Below, piece after piece: positions 52,756-61,654 of a stretch of 64,000 nucleotides of DNA (the first letter of the stretch is position 1; each line of letters begins with the position of its first letter). Position numbers and translations under genes: made by a program. The notes under the pieces are model-generated. The model was given only the letters and a program-made list of their open reading frames with translations, was not told the DNA's origin and did not search any database. The stretch spans positions 30,957 to 94,956 of the forward strand of contig NZ_JAENIJ010000020.1 of NCBI RefSeq assembly GCF_016595435.1, read 5' to 3'. This DNA comes from Luteolibacter pohnpeiensis (GTDB lineage: Bacteria; Verrucomicrobiota; Verrucomicrobiia; Verrucomicrobiales; Akkermansiaceae).

Positions 52756-55700
52756 TTATTCGGTCTGTGGGGCGACGCTTTGCAGGTAGGAAATGATATC
52801 GCGCAGGGCCGGGCCGCCGAGAGCTTCAAAGCCTTCCGGCATGAGGGAATTATACCCTTTGCTGCGGGACTCGATGTTTGCCGGATCCAGGTCGAGGGTC
52901 GCACCGCCTGGCAGGCGGAGCTGCACGCGCTTGTCGTTCTCACTCGCGATCAGGGCGGAATACTGGGTGCCATCCTTCATCTTGATGTTCCAAGTACGAT
53001 GTTCATCGTCGACGACCAGGCTTGGATCGACAATGTGGGTGAGCAGCTCGTTCACCGGGTGCGAGCCGATGCCATCCAGCGCGGGGCCGAACTGGGCGCC
53101 CTTGCCCTCGATCTGGTGGCAGATCGTGCAGGTCTGATTGAACAGTTCCTTGCCGTGGGCCGGGTCACCTTTCTTGCTCACTTCCGGGAGCAGATCGGCG
53201 ATGACCTTCGCCTTGTCAGAGCTGCCGTTGAGTTTCTCGATGATGGCTTTGGCGCGCTCCGCGATGGCGGCATCCGGGTGGTTGCTCAGGAGGGATGCCT
53301 CGCGCGGTGAGAGCGATTTGAAATCGAGCTTCTGTTGCTCGATCGCGTCCAGAATCAATGCGGTCCATTCCGGGCGGCTGGTGAGTGCTCGGAAGATCGC
53401 ATTGCGGGCACGGCCACCGAGCTTTTGCATGTGTTCCAGCAAGGCAGGGCCCACGCTTGGCTCGCCGGTTTCCGCCAGTTGCTCGATCACGGGAAGAATC
53501 ACTTGCTGTGGCAGTTTCTGATCCAGCACGTTGATCAAGTCCGGCAGGATTTCCGGGTCTGTGGAACGGGCGGCAATCAGCGAGCGCAGCGAGTTGACGC
53601 GGACTTCGGCCGGTTGCTTTGGATCGCGGGCGATGCCGAGCAGTTTCTTGGAAGCGGCGGCGACTTCACCGGCCAGCACCTTGCCTTGTGGATCCCATGC
53701 GATGGCAAAGGGGATGGCGGCGGTGGCGATCGATTGATTGCCGGAGGCGAGCAGATTTTTCAAATGAGCCAAGGCGGCGGAAGCGTCCGCTGGTGGCGGT
53801 GGCGGGTTCTTCGAGAGCTCGTTCAACACGCGCAGGGCCAGTTCGGAATCGGTCGCGCTGGCGATTTTTTCAAACAGCGAGGCGGTCTGGTCTGGCAAGG
53901 TCTTGGCGGAAAGAGCGGCGGCCAGCAAACGCGCGAGTTCTTTTTGGGAATCGTCCGCGTGTTCGGTTTCCAGCAGCGCGGATAGAAGTGGCACCGGGTT
54001 GTCCGAGCCGGCAGCGGCAGCAGCGGCAAGCGACCATGGGTCCTTGAAAGTCGATGCGGCGTTGAGCAGCACTTTGCCGTTTTCTTCACTCATCGGCGAA
54101 GCTCCGAGAGCACGCAGTGCGGCGAGCTGGGTCCGTTGATCGGGATCTGCCAAGGCGATGCTCACCGCTTCCGGTTCCAGTGGGATGGCGCCGGATTCGG
54201 CAACGAGCATGGCGTTTTTGCGCAGATGGCCTTTGGAGGAAATTGCGATGAAGTTCAGCAGGGAAGGGTCGAGCTTGCCGAGACGTTGCAGTGCCCAGAG
54301 CGCTTCGATCCGCGCTTCTTCCATCTCACCGCCTTTGAGCAGATTCACCAAAAGCGGCGCTGCGTCGTCGCGGAACTGATCTGCCTTTTCGATCAGAACC
54401 CGGATCGCGTTAAAGCGAACATCGCGGTTCGGATGGGAGAAGGCTTTGATCAATCCGGCGGCATCTGCCTGCGAAAGATCCGGCGAAGTGAGGACCGGCG
54501 CGCCATCGTGTTGAATCCGGTAGATGCGGCCGAAGTAGTGCTCGCGGTCCGGGCGGACAGAAGCGCCAGAGCGGCTGTGCTGGGGACCACGGGTGTCATT
54601 GTGGGCGACGACCGGGGTATAAAAATCCAACAGATAGGCAGCTCCATCCGGGCCGAAGCTGGTATCGATGGGGCAGAACCAGAAGTCTTCCGAGCGGAGC
54701 CATTCGCGGTCTGTTAGAACCAGCTCGCCTTTGAACGAAGGTCCATCAGGAACGATTTTCTCGTGGTGCACGATGTCGAGGATCGGCTCCGAGGTGAACA
54801 TCGTGTTCTTGTATTCGTCTGGCCAGGCACCGCCTTCATACATGGCGACGGAGCAGGCAGCGGTGTATCGGCCGACTTGGTCGATCTGCATGAGTGGCGC
54901 ACGGTCTGGCAAATCCTTGCGGATGACAGCGCGGCCAGGATTCACCGAGTGCATGCTGGAAATGGAGGAGCCGGGAGCCTTCTTCAGCACCCATTCCGGA
55001 AGCACCACATGCTGGATCGGATCGCCGCTGGTGGCCTTGCCGTGGTAAATTTCCATGTCGCTGGTGACTTCAGCACCAAAGGTGTTTCCGCCTTGGGATG
55101 CGACTTGTTCGATGACGGAACCGTCCGGCTTGAAGCGGAAAACCCCGGGGGAAAGGCGGGCGAGTTCCTTGCCTGTTTTCGGATCGGTCGGGATGCAGCC
55201 GCTGCCATTGCTGGCGTAGATCCAGCCGTCTGGAGCGGAAATGAAGTGGTTGGCGACGAAGTGGGTGTCACCGGGAACAAAACCGCCGAACAGTGGGATC
55301 TCCTGATCCGCCTTGTCATCGCCATCCGTATCGCGCAGCCAGACGACATCCGGCTCTGCGACCACGATGACGCCGTCTTCGTGCATGCAGAATCCGGTGA
55401 TGAGCTCCAGGCCTTCATGGAACACGGTCTTCTTGTCCATGACGCCGTCACCATCGGTATCGGTTAGAATGCTGATGCGATCGAGCGCCGGGCGATCGTA
55501 TTTGCCGGGCTCGACGACTCCGGTTTCTTTCCATGGCTCGGCCACGGCGGGACGGCGACCATTTGGGTATTCGATGGTTTCGGCAACCCACAGCCGACCT
55601 TTGGCATCCCACTGCACGGCGATGGGCTTGTTGACCAGCGGCTCGGCGGCGACGACGCTGGCGGTGAAGCCGGGCTGCATTTCAAATTTCTTGATCGCGT

Positions 55701-56496
55701 CTTCCGCTTTCAAAGGGCCGCCCTTGGGGTAGCGCAGATCGTCCGGTTTCACATCGGCAGTCAGTTCATCCACGTTCTCGCGTTTCGCCGTCCAGGCGAG
55801 GCCGCGGAGGATGAAGGTGCGGATGCTTTCGTGAGCGAGCGTTTTTTCAGATCCCGGGAGGATCACGAAAGAACGATGCTGCGCATCCTCATGAGTCCAG
55901 ATCTGTGGCTGGATGTCGTAGATCGAGGCACGGACGCCCTTGGTCGGATCGCCACCGATGATTTCTCCATCGCGGCCTTTCGGAGTGAAGGCGGAGGCGA
56001 GGACGTTGATGTCCGGATCGGTATCGAGGTCGAAGAGCGTGTCGTCCTGGAGGTCGAACTGCGACGCACTTTTTACAATCGGGTGCGCATCGGTTAGAAC
56101 GTAGAGCATCATCAGGCTGCTGAACCGGTGGCTCTTTTCCGGGTCCCAGGCACCGCCGAGGACGGACTTGCCCCAGGCGACGTCACCGGCGGCAAGCGCG
56201 GCATTGATCGCAACCACTCCGCCGCCATGGCTGGCGAAATCGGCGATGGCTTTTTGCGAGGCATCCGGCAGCGGCTGGTAGTTGGACTGCTGCAGCAGGA
56301 GCACGTCGGCATTTTTTAAATCAGCTTCGTCGGGAGTCGGGTCGACGGTGACGACAGCGCCGGCTTTTTCCAACGACTGTGAATAGAGTTGTTGGAAACT
56401 GTCGGTATCACTGGTGATCAAAACCCGCAGTGGCGCGGCCACTGAGAACGAGCTGCCGACAAGACAGATGGATAGGATCCGGATTTTCAGGCTCAT
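52756..56496 (-). CDS. PVC-type heme-binding CxxCH protein with ThuA-like and membrane-bound dehydrogenase domains
   Basis: A 1246-residue secreted multidomain protein typical of PVC bacteria. Signal peptide MSLKIRILSICLVGSSFSVA; the ATG at 56496 opens it, and a longer frame from 56655 does not. Residues about 20-240 are ThuA-like (RVLITSDTDSFQQLYSQSL, HRSFVILPGSEKTLAHESIR). Residues about 290-680 form a beta-propeller with DAKGRLWVAETIEYPNGRRP and TDTDGDGVMDKKTVFHEGLE. A HEAT-repeat stretch follows to about 1080. The C-terminal cytochrome c domain has CTICHQIEGKGAQFGPAL (CxxCH near 1123). Probably a periplasmic dehydrogenase linked to carbohydrate oxidation; substrate unknown. Single gene. 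Confidence 0.92.
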   Translation of the reverse strand: MSLKIRILSICLVGSSFSVAAPLRVLITSDTDSFQQLYSQSLEKAGAVVTVDPTPDEADLKNADVLLLQQSNYQPLPDASQKAIADFASHGGGVVAINAALAAGDVAWGKSVLGGAWDPEKSHRFSSLMMLYVLTDAHPIVKSASQFDLQDDTLFDLDTDPDINVLASAFTPKGRDGEIIGGDPTKGVRASIYDIQPQIWTHEDAQHRSFVILPGSEKTLAHESIRTFILRGLAWTAKRENVDELTADVKPDDLRYPKGGPLKAEDAIKKFEMQPGFTASVVAAEPLVNKPIAVQWDAKGRLWVAETIEYPNGRRPAVAEPWKETGVVEPGKYDRPALDRISILTDTDGDGVMDKKTVFHEGLELITGFCMHEDGVIVVAEPDVVWLRDTDGDDKADQEIPLFGGFVPGDTHFVANHFISAPDGWIYASNGSGCIPTDPKTGKELARLSPGVFRFKPDGSVIEQVASQGGNTFGAEVTSDMEIYHGKATSGDPIQHVVLPEWVLKKAPGSSISSMHSVNPGRAVIRKDLPDRAPLMQIDQVGRYTAACSVAMYEGGAWPDEYKNTMFTSEPILDIVHHEKIVPDGPSFKGELVLTDREWLRSEDFWFCPIDTSFGPDGAAYLLDFYTPVVAHNDTRGPQHSRSGASVRPDREHYFGRIYRIQHDGAPVLTSPDLSQADAAGLIKAFSHPNRDVRFNAIRVLIEKADQFRDDAAPLLVNLLKGGEMEEARIEALWALQRLGKLDPSLLNFIAISSKGHLRKNAMLVAESGAIPLEPEAVSIALADPDQRTQLAALRALGASPMSEENGKVLLNAASTFKDPWSLAAAAAAGSDNPVPLLSALLETEHADDSQKELARLLAAALSAKTLPDQTASLFEKIASATDSELALRVLNELSKNPPPPPADASAALAHLKNLLASGNQSIATAAIPFAIAWDPQGKVLAGEVAAASKKLLGIARDPKQPAEVRVNSLRSLIAARSTDPEILPDLINVLDQKLPQQVILPVIEQLAETGEPSVGPALLEHMQKLGGRARNAIFRALTSRPEWTALILDAIEQQKLDFKSLSPREASLLSNHPDAAIAERAKAIIEKLNGSSDKAKVIADLLPEVSKKGDPAHGKELFNQTCTICHQIEGKGAQFGPALDGIGSHPVNELLTHIVDPSLVVDDEHRTWNIKMKDGTQYSALIASENDKRVQLRLPGGATLDLDPANIESRSKGYNSLMPEGFEALGGPALRDIISYLQSVAPQTE

Positions 56497-56712
56497 GGAA
56501 AACTTGGAAAACGTGGAAAGGCCGATCGATCGATCGGTAGAGTGGTAAAGTTCGGGCGGAGAAAAAATGTTGGTTAGCGGATGGGGGCTGATGATACGCG
56601 CTTTGACGAGCATTCTGATCAGGGTGGCTCGCACATATCGTTGTTGAATATCCACATGGGATTTCTCACCATACGCTTGAATTTATCAGGATCCGGCACT
56701 TATTGAAATGCG

Positions 56713-58971
56713 ATGAGCGGTGAAGAACATTTGAAGCAGGGGAAGCCGAAGACCTGGGCTGCCGGGGCGCCTGCGGTGGCGGTTTCCATGGAGCACATGT
56801 TCCGGGAGGCGGGAGCATTGCGAGGGCCGGTGGGGCTGGCGGAGATGAATCAGTTCGGCGGATTTGATTGCCCGAGCTGCGCCTGGCCGGATCCAGATCA
56901 TGACCGCTCAATCGCGGAGTTTTGTGAAAACGGGGCAAAGGCATTTGCCTCTGAAGCGACAACGAAGCGGGTAGATGCGAAATTTTTTGCAAAACATTCC
57001 GTCACCGAACTGGCGAAACAAAGCGGCTGGTGGCACGAACAACAAGGGCGCATCACGGAACCCATGATCCTGCGCGCGGGTGCCAGCCATTACGAGCCGA
57101 TCTCGTGGGACGATGCGTTTCGAACGATTGCGGATCAGCTGAAGGCGCTGGATTCGCCGAATCAGGCGATCTTTTACACCTCGGGTCGTGCCAGCAATGA
57201 GGCGGCATTTCTCTATCAGCTTTTTGCCCGCAGCTACGGCACGAACAACCTGCCGGATTGTTCTAACATGTGCCACGAGTCGAGCGGCCTGGCATTGAAG
57301 CAATCGATCGGTGAGGGCAAGGGAACGGTGACCCTGGATGATTTCCTGAAGGCGGATGTCATTTTGTGCGTAGGCCAGAATCCCGGAACGAATCACCCGC
57401 GGATGCTGAGCACCCTGGAAAAAGCGGTGGAGGGCGGGACCAAGTTGGTGGCGGTGAATCCGCTGCGCGAAGCGGGGCTGATGGGGTTTGCGCATCCGCA
57501 GAAAGTCGCGGGCATGCTCGGCCGTCCCACGCGCTTGGCATCGAAGTATCTTCAAATTCGGATCAATGGGGATCTCGCTCTTTTCCGCGGACTCGCGAAA
57601 GCGTTGCTGGAATTTGAGGAGAACACTCCGGGATCTGTCGTAGATGATGATTTTATCAAAAGCCACACCATTCACTACGAGGAGTATCGTAGTTTGGCGG
57701 TCGGCACCGGTTGGGCGGAGATCGTGCGATTGAGCGGGATCGATGAATCCGAGATCCGGGATCTTGCACTGGATCTGTGCAATGGTTCGCGCAAGCTCAT
57801 CACTTGCTGGGCGATGGGACTTACCCAGCATCGCAACTCGGTGGCAACGATCCGTGAGGTGGTGAATGTGCATCTCTTGTTAGGCGCGATCGGTCGCGAT
57901 GGCGCCGGAGTGTGCCCGGTCCGTGGTCACAGCAATGTGCAGGGTGATCGCACCGTTGGCATCTGGGAGAAAATGCCGGAATCGTTTTTGAGCTCGCTGG
58001 ATCGCGAATGCGGCATACATGCGCCGCGTGATCACGGTTACGATACGGTGGCTTCGATCCACGCGATGCACCGTGGTGAGGCGAAAGTGTTCTTCGGCCT
58101 CGGCGGGAACTTTCTGCAGGCCGCGCCGGATACGGATTACACCGCAGCGGCCTTGGAGCAGTGCGAGCTGACTTGCCATGTTTCGACCAAATTGAATCGC
58201 AGTCACTTGGTCACCGGAAAGACGGCGCTGATCCTTCCGTGTCTGGGGCGAAGCGAGCGCGATGGGGAAAAGAATTTCGTCACCTGCGAAAACTCGATGG
58301 GCGTGGTGCAGCTATCGCGTGGCATACTGGCTCCGCTCTCGCCAGACTTGCGGAGTGAGGTGGCGATCATCGCCGGGATCGCTGCTGCGTTTTTCGATGC
58401 CAAGCATCCGGTGCCTTGGCTGTGGTTGGCAGAGGACTACGATAGGATTCGTAGTTTGATCGAGCGGGTGGTGCCGGGGTTTGAAGATTACAATTTCCGG
58501 GTGACACGCCAGGGTGGATTTTATCTGCCAAATTCGGCCAAGGAGCGCGACTGGAAAACCCCGGAGCAGAAGGCAGTTTTCAGCACGGCGGAGATGGATT
58601 CTTTCGCCGTGAAACCGGGACGGCTGATTTTGCAGACGCTGCGCAGCCACGACCAGTTCAACACGACGATCTATGGGATGAACGATCGCTATCGCGGCAT
58701 TGGTCACGCCCGCAAGGTGATCCTGGTGAACCCAGAGGAATTGCGCGAGCGCGGCATCCGCCCGGGCTCGAAGGTCGATATCACCAGCATTTGCGGCGAT
58801 GAACGCCGGATCGTGCGCGACTTTTCAGCAGTGCCTTATGAGATGCCGCGCGGGAGCGCCGCCGCTTACTTTCCGGAGGCAAATGTGCTAGTCCCGATCA
58901 GCGCGCAAGCGAAGGGCAGCGGCACGCCGACCAGCAAGTCCGTGGAAATTGAAATTGCTCAATCTGTGTAG
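56713..58971 (+). CDS. FdhF/YdeP-family molybdopterin oxidoreductase
   Basis: A 752-residue molybdenum enzyme of the FdhF/YdeP family. The family motif FGGFDCPSCAWPDPDH is near residue 55. The Mo-bis-MGD ligand region shows NLPDCSNMCHESSGLALKQS, followed by ADVILCVGQNPGTNHPRML and VPGFEDYNFRVTRQGGFYLP. The C-terminal MGD domain includes DQFNTTIYGMNDRYRG. No N-terminal Fe-S cluster motif of classical formate dehydrogenases is seen. The electron donor/acceptor is unknown; in E. coli YdeP is linked to acid resistance. It overlaps convergently by 13 bp with fdhD, whose product inserts sulfur into such cofactors. Confidence 0.9.
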   Translation: MSGEEHLKQGKPKTWAAGAPAVAVSMEHMFREAGALRGPVGLAEMNQFGGFDCPSCAWPDPDHDRSIAEFCENGAKAFASEATTKRVDAKFFAKHSVTELAKQSGWWHEQQGRITEPMILRAGASHYEPISWDDAFRTIADQLKALDSPNQAIFYTSGRASNEAAFLYQLFARSYGTNNLPDCSNMCHESSGLALKQSIGEGKGTVTLDDFLKADVILCVGQNPGTNHPRMLSTLEKAVEGGTKLVAVNPLREAGLMGFAHPQKVAGMLGRPTRLASKYLQIRINGDLALFRGLAKALLEFEENTPGSVVDDDFIKSHTIHYEEYRSLAVGTGWAEIVRLSGIDESEIRDLALDLCNGSRKLITCWAMGLTQHRNSVATIREVVNVHLLLGAIGRDGAGVCPVRGHSNVQGDRTVGIWEKMPESFLSSLDRECGIHAPRDHGYDTVASIHAMHRGEAKVFFGLGGNFLQAAPDTDYTAAALEQCELTCHVSTKLNRSHLVTGKTALILPCLGRSERDGEKNFVTCENSMGVVQLSRGILAPLSPDLRSEVAIIAGIAAAFFDAKHPVPWLWLAEDYDRIRSLIERVVPGFEDYNFRVTRQGGFYLPNSAKERDWKTPEQKAVFSTAEMDSFAVKPGRLILQTLRSHDQFNTTIYGMNDRYRGIGHARKVILVNPEELRERGIRPGSKVDITSICGDERRIVRDFSAVPYEMPRGSAAAYFPEANVLVPISAQAKGSGTPTSKSVEIEIAQSV

Positions 58972-59771
58972 CGATTGAACCCGGGAGGCCGGAGAAAGGC
59001 GATCAAGCTCTGGCCCGAACCTTTGGCAAATTCAATCGCCAGCGAGCTCGGGGCCGAAACCGCGGCGACCAGTTGAATTCCGGCGACTTGAGCTTTCTGC
59101 ATGATTTCAAAGGAAACCCGGCCCGAAACGAGCAGGAAGCCATCCTTCAGCGGGATGTCATCGGCAAGCGCCCGCCCGATGACTTTATCCACTGCGTTGT
59201 GACGGCCGATGTCTTCGCGCGCGATGAGCAGTTCCCCTTGTGGCGAGAACAAACCGGCTGCATGCACGCCCCCGGTTGAATCAAATCCGGGTTGGGCGGC
59301 GCGTAGCTGATCAGGTGCGGCGAGCAAAACGTGATCGGGAATTTCCAATCGATGCGTAAGAGGTGGCGAATCCAGAAAGATCGATTCCAATCGGGTTTTG
59401 CCGCAAATCCCACACGAGCTGGCAGCGAACAAATGACGGCTCAAACGATTGAGATCCACTTCCACGCCATCGTGTAAAAAGACCAATACCCGGTTCTCCT
59501 CCGGCCGCTCATCCATTTTTCGGACCTCCGAGCGCTGCGAGATCACGCGTTCCGTTAACAGAAAACCGAGGGCCAGATCACCATCATGGCCGGGGGTGCG
59601 CATGACGACCGAGATCGGATGACCATCCACGCGGATTTCCATCGGTTCCTCGACGGCGACGTGGTCCTCCACTTTACCGGGATGCGGTGCGCCATAGCGC
59701 TCGATCTGAAATGCCTTCGCTGCGTCCACCTGCACCGATTGTCCGCACGTCAGAGCAAATCGGCAATCCAT
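58959..59771 (-). CDS. fdhD: Formate dehydrogenase accessory sulfurtransferase
   Basis: A 270-residue FdhD, which transfers sulfur from IscS to the Mo-bis-MGD cofactor of FdhF-type enzymes. It shows VDGHPISVVMRTPGHDGDLA and LGFLLTERVIS, then the catalytic CxxC in SSCGICGKTRLESIF near residue 118. TGGVHAAGLFSPQGELLIAR-EDIGRHNAVDKVIG and GRVSFEIMQKAQVAGIQ follow; the C-terminal GFNRYTD end matches the family. Its partner fdhF lies convergent next to it, so the pair is a functional unit though separately transcribed. Confidence 0.95.
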   Translation of the reverse strand: MDCRFALTCGQSVQVDAAKAFQIERYGAPHPGKVEDHVAVEEPMEIRVDGHPISVVMRTPGHDGDLALGFLLTERVISQRSEVRKMDERPEENRVLVFLHDGVEVDLNRLSRHLFAASSCGICGKTRLESIFLDSPPLTHRLEIPDHVLLAAPDQLRAAQPGFDSTGGVHAAGLFSPQGELLIAREDIGRHNAVDKVIGRALADDIPLKDGFLLVSGRVSFEIMQKAQVAGIQLVAAVSAPSSLAIEFAKGSGQSLIAFLRPPGFNRYTD

Positions 59772-59912
59772 AATAATCTAGGGGAACGGAGCAGGGGAGC
59801 ATGGCGAATATCCTTAAAAAACAAACAATGATTGAAATAAAGACTCATCCCCTGCAGAAAGTCGCACCGGATTGAACGGAAGGTTCACGGTATTCAGAAA
59901 AATTGACTTAAG

Positions 59913-60494
59913 ATGAGTATGTTAAGAAAAAGCAAAAGTTCGATTTCCGCTTTCCTGACTGTGATGGCAGTGGGTTCCGGAATTTCTCAAGCAGCGGTTC
60001 TGAGCGACCTCGGCAACAAAATTTCGGAAACGACCGGGGTTCATCTCAGCAATGATGAGCTGCCGGACCTTTCCAAAGGGGTTCAGGAATTCGGCCTTTC
60101 CGGAAATCTGAATTGGGATACCTCCACCAAGTATGCACTGGATCTGAGCTACGGTCGTTTCGTTGCCCAAGGCTGGATGGTTGGTGTGAAAGGTGGCGTG
60201 ATCGGCGAAAACAGTGACGCCAGCTTCGATCTCGGTCTTTTCACCGAATACAACTTCTGCACCGGCACCAAGTGGGTTCCCTTCGTGGGGCTGGGAGCGG
60301 ATTGGGCACGGGTGAACGACGGTCATTTCGACGCCGATGCCGTGCGACTGAGCGGTGAGTTCGGGGTGAAATATTTCCTTCGCGCCAATATGGCACTCAG
60401 TGCTTCGATGACCGGATCCTGGATCTCGAACACCACGCCGGATGGCGACGACTTCGGCAAGCAGGTGAACTTTGGTCTCCGATTCTACTTCTAA
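59913..60494 (+). CDS. Outer membrane beta-barrel protein (first of two paralogues)
   Basis: A 193-residue exported protein with signal peptide MLRKSKSSISAFLTVMAVGS...SQAA. Alternating strands follow: NLNWDTSTKYALDLSYGRFV, WMVGVKGGVIG, EYNFCTGTKWVPFVGLGADW, VKYFLRANMALSASMTGSWI, ending in the C-terminal FGLRFYF, which is the final-strand signal recognised by the BAM machinery. Most likely an eight-stranded OmpA/OmpW-like barrel of unknown role. It has its own terminator. The next gene is a paralogue with the same EYNF-TGTKWVPF and KYFLR blocks. Confidence 0.85.
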   Translation: MSMLRKSKSSISAFLTVMAVGSGISQAAVLSDLGNKISETTGVHLSNDELPDLSKGVQEFGLSGNLNWDTSTKYALDLSYGRFVAQGWMVGVKGGVIGENSDASFDLGLFTEYNFCTGTKWVPFVGLGADWARVNDGHFDADAVRLSGEFGVKYFLRANMALSASMTGSWISNTTPDGDDFGKQVNFGLRFYF

Positions 60495-60524
60495 CAGATA
60501 CTGGAATTATCGTTGGTTGCCATG

Positions 60525-60558
60525 AGCAGTGCGGGGAAGTTCCCTGCGCTGCTTTTTT
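60525..60558 (+). terminator. Rho-independent terminator of the first barrel gene
   Basis: AGCAGTGCGGGGAA pairs with TTCCCTGCGCTGCT (G-T wobbles at two positions), followed by TTTTTT. It lies 30 bp after the stop. Confidence 0.9.
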
Positions 60559-60914
60559 ATGTATTTTAAGCAAATGTCAGCCTGTGGAATTGGTCTGAGA
60601 TATCTAACAAAAACTGTGCATAATTACGTCAAATTGAATGTATCAATATTCGGTTAGATTGCATTTTGCGAATGCTGTGCATGTATGAATCAGCTGATTG
60701 TTGGTTGGCAATGTTGTAAAAATTAAGGACTATTAGAGAATTTTGCAAATCGTTGATTATGAGTGATGCGTTTTGCAATCATTTGACTCGAATCAACGCA
60801 ATGATTCCGCATCGGATCGCAAATTCTCTATCAGAATCCTCGTTTGACTCTGTGAATTTCTCTCAAAGAGTAACGCCGTCGCCAGGAGCCTCCCGGTCCT
60901 GGTTTTTAAACAAC
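60559..60914. other. AT-rich upstream region of the second barrel gene
   Basis: About 355 bp, clearly AT-rich to about 60760, without a convincing gene; an in-frame upstream ATG at 60753 is possible but the added 54 residues lack signal character. It likely holds the promoter and a long leader. No riboswitch recognised. Confidence 0.45.
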
Positions 60915-61502
60915 ATGAACCCTACGAATATGTCGACAACACTAGTATCCAAGTCAGCTATCAAAATCGCAGCTATTGCTTCACTTCTTGGAGCAAGTGC
61001 CGCCATGGGAGCAACCACGGACTCCAAAGGTGGAATGGTTACCACGGATTCCTATGCTCCATCCGCACCGATGAGTGATGGTCTTCCAATGCTTGCTCCT
61101 GGCGTGCAGGAACTGACCCTCAACGGTAACCTTAACTGGGCGGATGACACCCGCTACAGTATGAATGTCAGCTACGGTCAATTCGTGACCAGCAACTGGC
61201 TGATTGGTGGGTTGATCGGCATCAACGGCGTCAACAGTGACACCGACTACACCGTGGGCGCATTTGCTGAATACAATTTCCTGACCGGCACCAAGTGGGT
61301 TCCTTTCGTTCGCGGCACCGCTGCTTACACCCGCCTCGACGAAGACAATGAAGATAGCGGCACTCTCCGTCTGGACGGTGGTGTGAAATACTTCCTCCGC
61401 TCGAACCTGGCCATTTCCGGTTCCGTCGGCGGTGGCTGGAACACCGGTGGCGACGAGGAGTTCGAAAAACAAGTGAACTTCGGCCTCAACTTCTACTTCT
61501 GA
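60915..61502 (+). CDS. Outer membrane beta-barrel protein (second paralogue)
   Basis: A 195-residue protein (from the ATG at 60915; another at 60930). Signal: TTLVSKSAIKIAAIASLLGA to AAMGA. Strands match the upstream paralogue: NLNWADDTRYSMNVSYGQFV, WLIGGLIGINGVNSDTDYTV, AEYNFLTGTKWVPFVRGTAA, VKYFLRSNLAISGSVGGGWN, ending in FGLNFYF. A recent tandem duplication is likely. The different upstream region suggests different regulation. No enzymatic motif is visible, so a structural or adhesive role is possible. Confidence 0.83.
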   Translation: MNPTNMSTTLVSKSAIKIAAIASLLGASAAMGATTDSKGGMVTTDSYAPSAPMSDGLPMLAPGVQELTLNGNLNWADDTRYSMNVSYGQFVTSNWLIGGLIGINGVNSDTDYTVGAFAEYNFLTGTKWVPFVRGTAAYTRLDEDNEDSGTLRLDGGVKYFLRSNLAISGSVGGGWNTGGDEEFEKQVNFGLNFYF

Positions 61503-61538
61503 TTCCCCCCCAACTCGGCATCAGGTTGATGCTGCTGG

Positions 61539-61563
61539 CAGCGCGGGAGGTATTCCCGCGCTG
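61539..61563 (+). terminator. Hairpin after the second barrel gene
   Basis: CAGCGCGGG and CCCGCGCTG form a perfect 9-bp stem with a 7-nt loop, followed by TTTC. It lies 36 bp after the stop. Confidence 0.8.
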
Positions 61564-61654
61564 TTTCGCGTACGGATGATTCCCGGGAATCCGTCGCTGC
61601 CATGCGTCTTCTCACTTTACCGCAGTGGGAAACCTGTTTACTTCCGTCCAACTC

